Shown here one piece after another: positions 31,154-45,100 of a DNA stretch of 64,000 nt. Source of the DNA: Eublepharis macularius (lineage: Eukaryota; Chordata; Lepidosauria; Squamata; Eublepharidae). Each line of letters opens with the position of its first letter. Position 1 is the first letter of the stretch. Under the pieces are notes generated by a model, which was not told where the DNA came from, ran no database searches, and saw only the letters and a program-made list of their open reading frames with translations. The stretch is from assembly GCF_028583425.1 (NCBI RefSeq), contig NC_072801.1, forward strand, positions 10,126,001-10,190,000, read 5' to 3'. The translations under genes were made by a program, and so were the position numbers.

Positions 31154-33071
31154 CTGCGGGGGAGATGGGGAAGTGAATGAAAATTGTCCAGTGGACTCAC
31201 ACGTGGATGAACATTATTTATTTAACTTCATTTATGGTTCTCCCCAAAGGGGACCCAAAGCAGCTTACATTGGACTCTTCCTCCACTTTATCTCCACAAC
31301 AACCCTGTGAGGTAGGTTAGGCTGAATGTCTGTGACCAGCTCAAGGTCATCTAGCAAGTTTCCATAGCAGAGCGGGGATTTGAACCTGGGTCTCTCAGAT
31401 CCTAGTCCCAACACTGTAACCATTACGCCCTTAAGGAGGAGCAGCTGAATATGTGAACAGAGTCTGCTGTAGTTGGGAGATCTTTTCTCTCTGTGGTTCT
31501 TCAATGTGTGACATTTCAGTCACATGTGCATGTAAACTAGCCTTCTTGACGGTTAACGCAATGCTTTGGACTATGGTCTGGGCATGTGTGAAAAGCTAAT
31601 TCACAGTCACTTCAGGCTGGCTTGAGTGCTGGATTGGCAGCCCAGGCAGCTTCCCAACCTGCCAGCCTCTGTGTGACCCCATTCCATAGGAGCCTCTTAA
31701 GAGTGCGCCCGGAAAACCACCCTCTGGGTGTAGAACTGAACTTTCTGAGAATCCCACCTTTTAAAAAAAAAAATCCTAGCTCTGCAGGGCTGGCTGAAAA
31801 CCGATGGGAAGTTGGGTAAATTTACACGTGCTGGTAAAACAGGGGGTCATACTGCACCATCTACCTTGACTCGGGACTGGCAAAACCAAAATAAAGTATG
31901 CAAGAATGGGAGGGAGATGCAGAATCAATTAAACAAATAACATAAATCTGCCCTCTACTATTACATAGTATAGAATGTGAAGACATTGTCAAAGCCAGCT
32001 TTTCACAAAGCAGAATTTTGACCTTTTGGCGGGGGTGGGGGGGCATGAATTCAACAAAGCAATCCCTGGGGATAGGGAATGGTCAAATACCCAAACCGTT
32101 TCTGGAGCATCAAGGCTGGGAGGGGGGGGGGGCTGAAAAGCAACCAAGGTCAGTGATATTCTTGGGCAGTGGCAAAATCTATGTACCCCTGCAGTGCCTG
32201 GGTTTCATTCTTCCACACTGTCTACTGCTTGAAAGCTTGCTGCTTGAAAAGGTTCATGCACTCCCACCCCCCACCCCGTATGATCCCAACTGGAATTTCC
32301 TCTCCCACCCACACACACTGTGAGCCAAGCTACAAGTGACAAATGACACTTGCCTGGCAAGTGAACAGACTCACGTGTATTCCTCCCCGTTCACTTGCCA
32401 TTCCCTTGCGCTCCACTTGATCAAGTGGAGGAATACACACGAGTCTGTTCACTTGCCAGGCAAGTGTCATTCGTCACTTGTAGCTTGGCTCTCAGCCTCT
32501 TAGCTTATGCTACAATAAAGTTGGTTAGTCTTAAAGGTGCTACTGGACTCTTTTTGATTTTGCTACTACAGACTAACACGGCTAACTCCTCTGGATCTAT
32601 GAGCCTCTTAGTAGACAGGGTTCCTGGGCTGCAACCACCTTACCCCTGACTCAGTAGCCTGAACAGCCCTTCTCTTTCCTACCTCTGGTAATCGGAACCA
32701 ATGAGGCTTGTGCCGTTGACGGCCAGGATGCGGTCCCCAATGGAGAGCCTGCCATCAGCTGCCGCAGGACTGTCTTGGATCAGAGTTCGGATATAGATCC
32801 CGGGAGAATTCAAAGGAGTGTGCTGTGAAAGACAAAAGCAGGACTAAGCAGTGCGGCAAGAAGAGGAGACAAAGTTTTCACACAACTTTACATAGCGCAA
32901 AACTCACGGAATTAAGGCAATTCATGGCGTGATTGCTGACATCATCGTGCCATGAAGACATCCTCGTTCTGTAAGTTTTGTGCTATGTAAAAACTTATGA
33001 AAATGGCCGGAGGAGAGGTAGAGCAGGTAGTTGAAATTCCAGCCTCCAGTTCCAAAACTCAAGCTGAGCCA

Positions 33072-33166
<95 letters not shown>

Positions 33167-36100
33167 AACAGGGTTGGAGGGTTGGGTGGGGAGCAGGAAG
33201 AATTATGTGACATATGTGTCACAACACATATGTTTGGTATAATTTTGAAAACTCGACAGCTTGTCTTTTTGCTCCACTCGATTAGTACCCAAGAGGACGT
33301 CCAAATCTTCAATCCAAAACCAAATTGCAACCCCCCCTCCCACTCTCAATCTTAAAACAAAAGTTAAATTAAGCCATTAAGACCAACAGGTCGCAGCACC
33401 AAAATATCCCCAGTGCTAAGCACAGCACGTAACGGGAGCCGCAGTGCAGTTCACCAATCAAACTTTTTCTGCGCTAACGATATTCTGGCTAGCTCGCAGA
33501 AGGCAAGGAGTGAATGGGGTTGGGAAAGAGTGCTGTGGGGGCCTGTTCCATAATCTCGGCACAACACGAATCCATTGTGCAGCTGTGCTGTGGATCACCC
33601 CAAGGCGCTCCTCTAACATGGCTTGGGCCAATGTTCAACGTTTCCACCGCCGCACCGGCACTTCTTGAAAACAGACACAAGGCAACCAACAGCGTTTCAC
33701 ATCAATCCCCTCTGGATGCAGCAGAGATTATCGGAACCCAGCAATCTGAGGCAGTGCCGCTCACCAGGCCATCGATCAGTCCCATGCCTAGGCCAATGGG
33801 CCCCTTTTCGAGCTCCACCACAAATACATAGCAGAAATCATCTGTGGCCGAGCTGCGGCTGGAGGAGGCAGGAGTGGGGAAGTCATATGGAGTCGGTGAA
33901 GAGCCTGGGGAGGAAAGGGAGAGGATGAGCTCAGGCACCGCCTTGCTTTCCCCCTTGGACCTAGGAGGGCAGCACAAGGCTTAGGAGAAATTCTTCTCTG
34001 GTAGTGCCGGGAACCGGGCCTGAAGCTGCTCTGCAGTGGAACTGCAGTGACTAGAGGGAAAGAAAACAAACTGGGGGAAATGCCCCCTTGAGAAGGGAGA
34101 AATGCCAGACATGGGACCCCTGCCAGTCACGGAATCACTACCCCAAGCGGTCTGTCTAAACCTCACTAGAAAAGGGCCACAACCCCTGAATTATCTGTTT
34201 CCCTCTTTTTCCAGCTCTGCAATACCATGTTTGCACGGTATCGTAACCTAACCAGAGATAATAAGTAGGCCACAAAAGCCAAGTCCTACTTACTTGGGTG
34301 CCAGTTCCAAATTGCCTGGTCAATGCATGTACAATAATAGGTGAGGAAGCAGGTCTTACATAGCTCTGAAAAGCCACTCGGTCTACCCCATTTTGATTGC
34401 TTTGGAGAACTGTGATTATTCAGATGGTACGAGCACCTTCACAAAAACACAAGAAGAGCCCTGCTGGCTCGGACCAGTGGCCATCTATACCAGCATCCTG
34501 TCACACACAACGGCCAACCAATATCTCTAGTGGACCAACAACAGGGCACAGAGGCTGAGGCACCGGCATTGGTTCTCTTTAGTCACCCTGGCTGGTAGCC
34601 ACTGATAGACCTGTCCTCCATTAATCTCTAATCCCCTCTTAAAGCCTGTGGACATTTACTACATCTTCTGGCAGCAAAATCCACATTTTAATCACTAATT
34701 GAGTAACGTATTTAACGTCATTGGATGTCCGTGAATTCTAGATTTTGGGGGGGGGGGAAGAGAGTAAGTTCTCTCTGTCCGTTTTATCTATCCTGTGCAT
34801 AATTTTTAAAAACTCTCTTATGTTTCCCCCTTAGACAATGAAACTGGAACGTCCCAGACCCTCATAGGAAACCCCTTTTTGCTCAGTTGCCCTCTTCTGT
34901 ACTTCTTCCAACTTATCCCTTCTGGGATGGACATGATGTACACTTCCCCCCATTAATCTTGGCACACACCTTACTTTTGGCACAAGCACAAACTGGAGCT
35001 CCAATTCTGTAGATTTTGGATGCACAAGCAACTCTGCAACCAACGTCTACAGCAGGGCTTGTAAACCAAGGAACCCGTCCAGCTTGACAGCAAACCCTCT
35101 GCGTTTTCAAACCAGGCCGAACTTCAGATGAGTTCACATCCATGGCAGGAAGAAAGGTCGCCTCGCCTCTGTTTGCCAGACCTCTGGTTAGGGGCAGGGA
35201 AATCTCCAAACGTCTTACCAAGCCCCCCTCCCTCCTCCTCGCCCCTGCAAACAACCCAGATCTTTTTGATGGAAGCCCCCCAAGTCACAGGGCCCAGCCC
35301 TGCGCTGATGCAGGATTAGCCCTGCTCTAAATGAACTTGGCAAAGGCCCTATCCAGCTGCCCCCCCACCCCCCGCAGAGATGCAGAGAAGAGGAAGACTG
35401 CAACACTTCGCTGCAGCCTTGAAGGCACAAAGAGCTTTTGACAAGCCAGGTCAGCTCAGCCAAATTTTTCACAGGGGCCGCCTTGTGATTCAAAGACAGG
35501 CTAGCTTCGACTCTTTCTGCAGATGGCCTGCGAGGTGAGCCAAGACACGGGCAAGTCCGTCCTCTGTCATATCAACTACTCTGGAATGATCCCCTTGGTA
35601 AGACAAATGCTTGCAAGCAGTAAACTTATTACAACAGGCAGAATATTCTCCCTTATATGCTAGAATTCTGCTTGCAGGAAGTTCTCCCCACCACCATCAG
35701 GAAGAATTCATAAATGATATTTCCCTACCTGCAGTCTGGAGTGGTACAGCCCATTCCCCTCATCAAACTGGAAAGCCAGGTCGGTGTGGTGGTTAAGAAT
35801 GGCAGGACTCTAGTTTGGAGGACCGGGTTTGATTCCCCAGTCCACTTGAAACCAGCAGAGTGACCTTGGGTCAGTCACAGCTCTCTCAGAGCTCTCTCAG
35901 CCCCACCTGCCTCACAGGTTGATTGTTGTGAGGATAATCCTACTATATAAAAGGCTAAGCTTGTTCCAGACAACTCACTTCCTACCCTGGTGCACCACCA
36001 GAGGGCACTGCCATGAAGACCAGGCAAAGCAGTCTGTCCCTCCAGAGAACGCACCACGGTGGGAAGCCCAGGCTGGGATTAGGAGCTGAGTAGCCAGCAA

Positions 36101-39100
36101 TGCCTGCAGCTGGGATCAGAAGCGGAGCATGTGGCAAAGCCCACCCCACGCCTTCACCTAGCTAGGATCAGGAGCCGAGCAGGTGGCAATGCCCGACCCC
36201 CACCGTCACCCAGCTGGGATCAGGAGTGAAGCAGGTGACAATGCCTGCACCTGGACTTCATCCAGCTGTAATCAGGAGTGGAGAAGGGGGCAGTGCCCTC
36301 CCCCACCATCTCCCAGCTGGGATCAGGTGTCAAGCAGGTGGCAATGCCAACCCCTCATTCACCCAGCTGGGATCAGGAGCGGAGCAGGTAGCAATGCCCA
36401 TCCCCTGCCATCACCCAGCTAGGATCAGGCACGGAGCAGGTGGTGATGCCTGCCTCCGCCTTCACCCAGCTGGGATCAGGCACAGAGCAAGGGGCAATAC
36501 TGTCCCCCACCATCACCCAGCTGGGATCAGGAGCAGAGAAGGTGGCAATGCCAACCCCTCCTTCACCCAGCTGGAATCAGGAGCGAAGCAGGGGGAAACG
36601 CCTGCCCCCTCACCTTCACCCAGCTAGGATCAGGAGCGGAGCAGGTGGCAGAGCCCATCCCACACCTTCACCCAGCTGGGATCAGAAGCGGAGCAGATGG
36701 CAAAGTCCACCCCAAGCCTTCACACAGCTGGGATCAGGAGTGGAGCAGGTGACAATGCCTGCGCCTGGACGTCACCCAGCTGAGACCAGGAGTGGAGAAG
36801 GGGGCAATGCCAACCCCTCATTCACCCAGCTGGGATCAGGAGCGGAGCAGGTGGCAATGCCCATCCCCTGCCATCACCCAGCTAGGATCAGGCACAGAGC
36901 AGGTGGTGATGCCTGCCTCTGCCTTCACCCAGCTGGGATCAGGCACAGAGCAAGGGGCAATACCGTCCCCCACCATCACCCAGCTGGGATCAGGAGCAGA
37001 GAAGGTGGCAATGCCAACCCCTCCTTCACCCAGCTGCAATCAGGAGCGAAGCAGGGGGAAATGCCTGCCCCCTCACCTTCACCCAGCTAGGATCAGGAGC
37101 GTAGCAGGTGGCAGAGCCCATCCCCTGCCATCACCCACCTTGGATCAGGCATGGAGCAGGTGGTGATATCCGCCTGGGGTCAGGAACAGAGCAGGGGGCA
37201 ATACCGCCCCCCCATCATCCAGCTGGGATCAGGACCAGAGAAGGTGGCAATGCCCACCCCTCCTTCACCCAGCTGCGATCAGGAACGAAGCAGGTGGCAA
37301 TGCCCGCCCCCTGCCTTCATCCAGCTGGGATCAGGAACAGAGCAAGTGGCAATGCCCACCCTCTGCCTTCACTCAGCCAGGATCCTGTGTGGAGCAGCCA
37401 GTAATGCCTGCTTCCCTTCCCCCTGCTGGAATCAGGCGCAGAGCAGGAGGAAATGCCCGTCCCTCCCTTCACTGGCCGGGGTTAGGAGTGGAGCATGAGT
37501 AATGCCCACCTCTTTTCACCTGGCCGGGATCAGGCGTGGAGCATGAGGCAAAGCCTGCTTGCCTACCCTCCCCTTTCTGGAGCCTGTTGTATTTTTTCCT
37601 ACTATGGGCTTTGTTACTACTAATAACATACATTGTAAACCGCTCTGAGTGGGTGTTAAGTTGTCCTGAAGGGCGGTATATAAATCCAATGTTATTATTA
37701 TTATATCCTGAGAGGTACAGCCCACTTATCTCTTATTGTGCTGATGCGTACGTTTTAATTTCTGCTGAAGGCAATAGCTGTATGAGCATAGGCAGGCAGG
37801 CAGGCAGGCAGGCAAAGAAAAAGAAAGGAAGGAAGGAAGGAAGGAAGGAAGGAAGGAAGGAAGGAAGGAAGAAAGAAAGGAAGAAAGAAAGGAAGAAAGG
37901 AAGAAAGGAAGAAAGGAAGAAAGGAAGAAAGGAAGAAAGGAAGAAAGGAAGAAAGATCCCCTGCAATGCCTGAGATTCAGGCAGGGGAGGAGAGAAGTCA
38001 GCTGTAAGGCAGTTGGGGGCACACACTGCCCTACAGTTGACCTCCCTTCCCCTTTGCCACTGGTATGATGCTGGGCTCCAGGGCTCCATAATCATGAAGA
38101 CACACCCCCTGCTGTGGAAGGCCTGTGTACAGTATACCTGCCTGCTGCCATTGGAGGAAGGAGGGTTTCCTCTCCCCTCCCATTTCCAGACTATGGTGTT
38201 TTGCTGTGCGGGAGATCAGAAAAGGGAGGGAGGTGGATCCACAGGGCAGAAATGTGCTTCCAACTCACCTTTATCCTAAACATTCAGCCACGCAGCAAAG
38301 AAGTTAAGGCCAGTCCTAAACCCCTTAACGATCTGGGCTTACCTTCAGGGTTTGTGGTTTTGGCACTGCTGAGCCCATTCCTCCGAGGATCTGTGATAGG
38401 TTTACTGGGGATACCCTCTGGAGTGAAGTCAAGATCTGTGTGATCAAATGTCAGGGGAGTGTTTGGTGGGGTCAGCAAACAAGAGGGATCGGCTGTTATT
38501 GCAACAAGCTTGGTGCTGGTCTTCCCTTGTGGGGCCTGCATCTGCTGGAAGCTGTCCTGCAGCTGTGTCTCGCAGAGGTCGTAATCACGGACAGATCCGT
38601 TTGTGCCTGTGACTGCGGGGAGACCCCCTTCTGGCCTCGGTTCAGCACAACTCACTGGCCGCCGTCTGTGGTTCCCCCGGCCAAGGGAGCTTCCCGCTGG
38701 TGGCAAAGCTGTTGGAGTCTCGGAAGCTACATGAGGAGTGGTTTGGTAGCCGATCACTTCTGTCTGTAAAGGGGAAAAGTAAAGACTGGAAGAGCATGCC
38801 CTTTTTCTTCAGGGGATCGTTTTGTTCCTTGCTGCAGGAAGGGTCCATTTTTGCTGCCATGGGGGTGGACACTTGCCACTCACATCCTCACCCCCTGCGC
38901 CACCGTTGGGAAGGATCCATCTGAATCCTGGACCAAAAAAGTTCCCAGTAATTTGGAGCTGTCAAGAGCTGAAGGAGCTGCTGAAAAGACAGGGTGGCAT
39001 CTAACTATCCTGAAGCTCCCACTGGTAGGAAGATGGCCATATCAAGGAAATGTGTGCAACTTAATCAACTAGCTTTGCATCCTGACACTTAATGCCCACA

Positions 39101-42100
39101 TGTTTGCATGCCCTTAATGCTGGGTTTCCCAACGTGGCGTCTCTGGGAGCTGTAGTACCCACAGGTACTTTCTGGGCACCCACTCAGCTTTACAGAAATT
39201 TGGCAGGGCTATTATAAGACAGGGTATGCTATTGGCTGCCCTCATTCAGATGAGAGGATTTTCCACTGGAGAATCAAGACTGGTAAAGCATCTGGGTGTT
39301 TCCCAGTCACTGTGTGGTTCCATTCCCCCTTCAAGATTTCCTTTTTCCATAGGAGGTGCAAAGGGGGAGATATTCCATCTGGCTCTACCTCCTACCACAA
39401 CAATTTGGGGATGGCGCTCACCACCCTCTCTCAAAATTCCAGGCTCAAAAAGATTGGGGACCCCCTGCCTCCTCATTGCAGGGGGCTAGTCTGAGCGGAA
39501 ATACTTCCTCTTCCCTCCAAGCACCTAGTAAACTTCATGACTAAACAAGGATTTGAACCCAGCACTCCAGGGACTTGCTCCATCCCATCACACTGGCTGT
39601 CAACAATGGCTGCTGAACTGCTACATCCACCTCTCCGCTCCACTCCTCACCTCAGCTTTGCTAAGGAGATTGGCAGGGCCGCGCCTTCCTGACCCCTTGC
39701 TTTCAGGATACGGGATTAGCACAGGGCTAATCCCTTACACTGACCTTCTGTACTCTCCGCGGGGGCACTGAAACACAGGCCCCAAAGAAAAAGGAAAGCA
39801 GCAAGTAAGCTCCTGGCTGTTGCCTAGGTGGCCCTGTGGCTCTCAGCGGGGGCAAGCAAACGCCTCTCCATCCCAAGAGCCCTGTAATGACAAGGGCGCT
39901 GATTAGGTAAAGCTTCTTTCCCCTTCCTGGAGCAGATGCCACTTCTCCACTGATGTAGCAATGACACTCCATCCTGGAAGGTATGGGCTATGACAGGTGG
40001 TGCACGCTGTATTTTTTTAAAACAACAACAACAACACACAATTCTGCATCAGGGCAACCTACATTCTACAGCAAGGAAACCTCAATTCTGCAACCTGCAG
40101 AAATGATGCTGAGCAAGCATAGCTGCATAATTATTCAGGGGGAGTAGCAAAAAGCCCAGCCCTCTGATCACTGGGAATATTATTCAGCCCCCAGGTTCCG
40201 AGATTTCAAGTGGGCATCACATAAATTTTTCAAGCACTGAAAACTATAAACATGCTTCTTTAAAAAAAAATGGAAGCAGAGATTCTCAGAATGCTGAAGT
40301 TTGGGGACCATCTTACTGTGGCTTACTGTGGCTTACTGTGGAACTGTGGCATACACACAACGCACTTGTGTGTCAGTGCTATAACTCTCTGATAGGGGTG
40401 TGAACCAAAAAAAAAATTCAGGAAATCTTGAACCATATTTCAGGGATCTCAAAAAAATCCAGAATTCCTGAAATCTGGAAAAAAAATTCTGATCCATTTA
40501 AGACAGATCAAAGAATCCCAGATTTATTAGGCCAATATTCCCTAGGGCAAAACTATCTGGGAGCTATCCAGGGGGGAATGGAGGTGGCATTTTTCAAGAA
40601 AGCACAAACTTGCAGGGGGGCTACTCTTGACTGTCCTCTAAAGACCACCAAAGTTTAAGGAATACTAGATCCCAGGGTCCAGTTCTATGGGCCCCAGCCA
40701 CCCTCTATTGTTTCCTGTGGGGGAAACACGCAAGGCCGCCAGTGGCCAAGGGCACGCTCCCAAATGCAAGGGGAAACCCAACAGAGCTGGACTGAAGCAA
40801 GGGCGTGGATGGAATCCTCCTGGAACCAACGTGAAGCAAGAGGACCAATATTAAACAAGAAAATCATGTCAAAACAGTGAATTCCATCCAAACCAAACTG
40901 AAGCAAGGGACACTGTTGCAACTTAGCCCAACTGAACCAGTGTCACTCACAGAAGCCAGGCAGAGGAGGAGTGTGCTCCTGCACAGATTGGCCACTCCCT
41001 CCCTCTCCCTCCTGCCTCATACCCCCTCCCGCCTACCTCTGCCTCACTTCCCCCCTCCCTACTCCTGCCCCTTGGAAAAAAAAAGAAGCCCCAGAAGGAA
41101 GCAGCCAGAGGTCGAAGCCACATTTCCCAGATTTACCTGGATTTGTCTGAGGGATTGGATCCAGGTTCCCAGATGATTTGGGAAATCCGAATTTAGCCAG
41201 CTCTGCAAAAATCTGGCCTTTTCCCTGGATCTGGATTGCACATCTCTACTCTCCACCTGCATTCCCACAATCACCGGCTTCAGTGTTGAGCACAGAATTC
41301 AGCACTCTAAGAATTCTCCAGTGTAAAGGACACTATAGAATAGCTATACAATATATACCAGAGGATGAAGAGGACACAGCAAAGTCAACAGTTATGAAGG
41401 AAGGGGAGCGGAAGAATTTCTCATCACACCTTCTTGGCTCGGCAGCAACAGCAGAGGAGTAGCGGGGCTTAGAAAATAAAAAGCAAAGCATGCATTCCTC
41501 AGGAAAGGCCCAGCTAATGAGATTGGATTGGCGCGAGGAGCTGACATCATCACGGCCCAGTGGGGAACACAAGAGGTCTGGAACGAAACTCTTATGATGA
41601 ACAAGATGCCAAGTTTGCCCAGAAAGTTAGCTCGAGGTTGCAAAGGCTTGCTTCCAGTTTCCACAAAGGATAGGCCTAACCCACGGCTGTTGGCCTTGGC
41701 ACCAAAGTGGAACCACCATGTTTGGAAGAAGTCTATCTCTGAGTACCCAGGGCTGGGCACAAACAACAAAAGAAGTCTGAGGGAAGGGAAACAGAGGAGG
41801 GGGGTGTCATAGAAGCTGCCTTAAGCTTCTGGGAAGAATGGCAGGGTTAAAAAAATATAAATGTAATGGAGAGGATGTATAATGGATAACCTACTTATTA
41901 GGTTCCAAAAATTTTTGGGGTAGTCACTGTGGGAAAGAGGATGTTGCTCTAATGGGGCAATTTCTGAGAGCCAAGCTACACTTGTAGCTTGGCTCTCAGG
42001 CTTCTGGCACAGGTTTCTCTTTGTACATACATGCTCAAAAGCATTGCCGAGTTCTCAAAAAATGGGAGAGGCCCGTTAAAATTATTTTAAAATAAAGCCC

Positions 42101-45100
42101 CTGGACCCCGGGTTCCCCTAAAACACACTGCGGGGGGAGGGACAGAACTGGTGACCAGTTCTGCATGGGACTGCGAGTTTTCAGCACATAAATACTGAGC
42201 TGGCAGCTTGCACCTCCCTCCTGGCTTTGCTCTGTCTTTGCCTCCCCAAATAAGCGTTTTGACTTGGTCCTGCTTGAAGGAGGCAGCAAACGCCTCCCTT
42301 CCCTCTGCTTCACAGAACTGGGATCCACAGTGGGAAGGCTCTGACTGCTCACTCAAGACAGCAACGTGGCCTGAGTCTGCCTGTACAACTTCCTCCGCCT
42401 CCAGGCCGGTGAGCGAGCATTACCTTTGGAGCTTCCGCTGTTGCCAAGTCACTGGGATGGGGACTTTTACTGCGCAGGCTCCACAGAAAGTGACGGATGT
42501 AGAGAAGATGGCGATAAATGTTGTCATCCAGGTTTTCCGTCTCCAAGTCCACCTTGAACCCCCCGCTGGGCAGCATGATGGGAGGGTGGCTGTCGAATGA
42601 CTCCAGGATGTCATCTGCAGGTGGCGGACAACTCTGGATTAATCCACTGGCCAACCTCCATCTCTGTCTCTCAGGGACTTCTAACGTCATTTGCCAAACT
42701 GTCTTTCCTACCCCCAAACTTCTGTAAATTATCTCTACCTGTAGAAGACGGTTTCTGGGTTCCATCCCAGGGCAGATGAGGGGCTAGAGTTATGCAGATA
42801 GCCTGGCACTGTTCGGAGTGGTTTCCATTAAGTTCTATGAAGGGAACATATTCCCTGGGGATCAGCAAGAGGTAGGGTTTAGCTCCCCCCTCCATCATTC
42901 AACCCCGCTTGAACTCATTTCTCCGATGTACAAGAATGGTTGCCATTCACACCCATGGAAGAAAGTAACATACAACTGGTTGGTGTGCGGAGGATGTACC
43001 GTGTTTTCCATCATGTGGCACATCGTATATCAGTCTCCATTTCTCATGCTCTGTGAATTAGTTTAGGGGATTTGACACAAAATTACTTCTCGGCAATGTT
43101 TATTAAAAAAGGTTGCCTTTGCTCATGGAAAACGTAGTTTCAACAGCAGTGCTATTTCAGCACTCTCCGATTCCACTAACCCGCTGCCTAAAACGGCTCC
43201 CCAGAGAGCCATTGACTTTCATACTTAGAGACAGTTAACACAGAAACTGTTAATGCAGAAGACTACAGCTATTAAAACGTCCCTCAGCACTTGTGCGGAA
43301 TATAATAAATCCCTCGGCCTGAAACTAAATGTTCCCCCAAACACCTAAAATCAATCAAAAATTTACTGGATAGGAAAGGATCACATGGATTGGCCAGCAA
43401 GGCCGCAGAAGCGTTATCACCGATCAATTTTATTCATCCCATCCTTTATCCATCGCCAAAAGAAAAGCCAGAGTATAAATATTTTTATTAATAAATACAT
43501 TTTGGGATACAAAGTATGCTCATAACTCCTCACTACATAACTCCCATGACACTTACACCAAGAGATGTGAATTCAGAACAGGATATTATTAGCATTCCCG
43601 TTCTGAAACTTTTGTTCTTGGGAACAACATGGTGACCATCTATGCCCAGTATGACACATTCTCAAGAGAAGGGGGCGGTCCATTCCTCCCCAAAGCACAG
43701 GACCCTCTGTGTATTGAACCTCAGCAGTCAAGGGTTTGGAAAAACAAAGGAATACCGACAGAGATTCTACCAAATTTCTGGATGCTATCAACACCAACCC
43801 AGCCAGGCTAGAGATAGAGTTGCCTCACCTATCCTGAAGGCTCCAACACTATCTTCTTTAGCAGGCTGCCAGACAGGTACGCATCCCACATCAGAGGATG
43901 TCTGGTATTGGGTCAGTATGTGGTGAAGCTGGGCAGCATTCAAGGCCGGAAATTCCGTTCTCAACATGGGCCAGGTCATCTGAGCGAACCGAGAGAGAGC
44001 AGAGCGTTAGGTGCAGTTTCTCTGCCTGGCTGCATACCTGTCAACCAGAAATAGATCGGAAACGGCTCTGAGCCGCACAGAACCCAGATTTCCACAGATC
44101 AGCAGCTGGCCACGTTTCATCCCATTTCTGCATTTTGCAAAACTCATGGAGAAACCACAAGGACTTAAACAGTGGCCAAGGAAAGTGGGGTCATCCTGAA
44201 TCACAGAGACTACAGGATAGAGTATCTCTTTTTGGCCTCTCTGTTAATGCCACACTGCAGTTCAATGTAAGTGTAGAATTCACAGTGCACAGCAGCACCC
44301 TCGTGCTACTCAGATGACAGCATGCATCACCAATACCGGGCAGCCCCCCTACTCTTGTTGTCAGGGGTTTTTTTCAGCAGGAATGCAGGGGAACGGAGTT
44401 CCAGAACCTCTTGAAAATGGTCACATGGCCGGTGGCCCCGCCCCCTGATCTCTAGACAGAGGGGAGGTTAGATTGCCCTCCGTGCCGCCGAGCAGCGCGG
44501 AGGGCAATCTCAACTCCCCTCTGTCTGGAGATCAGGGGGCGGGGCCACCGGCCATGTGACCATTTTCTCCGAGGGCAACCCACTGAGTTCCACCACCTCT
44601 TTTCCCAGAAAAAAAGTCCTGCTTGTTGTTATACCTTGGAGGGGGGGGGCTGTTGGGATCAGTGCCAAACATACGCAGCAGCATGGATATCAAGCAGAGA
44701 TCAATGCACTTCCAAAACCAAACTGGAAGCAGGGGTGGGGGTGTTACGCTCTAGTATTTTGATCACGACGTTCATTTCTGCATCGAACCCCCATCCCGAA
44801 AGCCGTCTCTCATTGGTGGTAGCCAAGTCAGCATCTCCCCTGATGTTTGCCTTTGAGCCACAATGAGATGGAAAGTTCTCTGGGGACAGCACCCATGGAA
44901 GCAGGCACATGCCGTGGAGGAGAGAACAGAGGAATCCAGTCGTCCCCTCTGCCTCTGACTCCATGTGACAGTCGGGAAGGGGCTGAGCTGTGGAAATCAG
45001 ACACAACAGACCTGTCCTATGCACAGATGGCACAGGATCATGCCCCGTTTTTTCTTAAGTAGACATTATACCAGGCCTCTGGAATGGATGAAACACACAA

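Larger units (their letters stand above)
35775..37706 (+). repeat. tRNA-derived SINE split by a Helitron
   Basis: The 5' half (35775-35937: GCCAGGTCGGTGTGGTGGTT, GGGTTTGATTCCCCAG, TGAGGATAA) and the 3' half (37624-37706: TAACATACATTGTAAACCGC, GTCCTGAAGGGCGGTATATA) join exactly at GATAA|TAACATAC. This gives the same order as the uninterrupted copy at 63731. The insert at 35938-37623 is described separately. Confidence 0.88.

Noticed and set aside
36226-37166. Long open frames (133, 216 and 124 codons) rich in Pro, His and Gly
   Set aside because: They arise because the minisatellite unit is about 51 bp, a multiple of three, so any stop-free unit stays open in all copies. No start context, splice signals or conserved domain.
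36060-37545. CRISPR-like repeat array
   Set aside because: Contiguous units without unique spacers in a vertebrate intron; it is a minisatellite.
35939-37606. 8-bp duplication CCTACTAT as evidence of a TIR transposon
   Set aside because: The SINE joins cleanly only at A(35937)/T(37624), which leaves both CCTACTAT copies inside the insert; the ends are not inverted repeats.
37726-38095. Phe/Leu/Ser-rich and Lys/Arg/Gly-rich frames on both strands
   Set aside because: Translation of (GAAG)n and (GGCA)n microsatellites.
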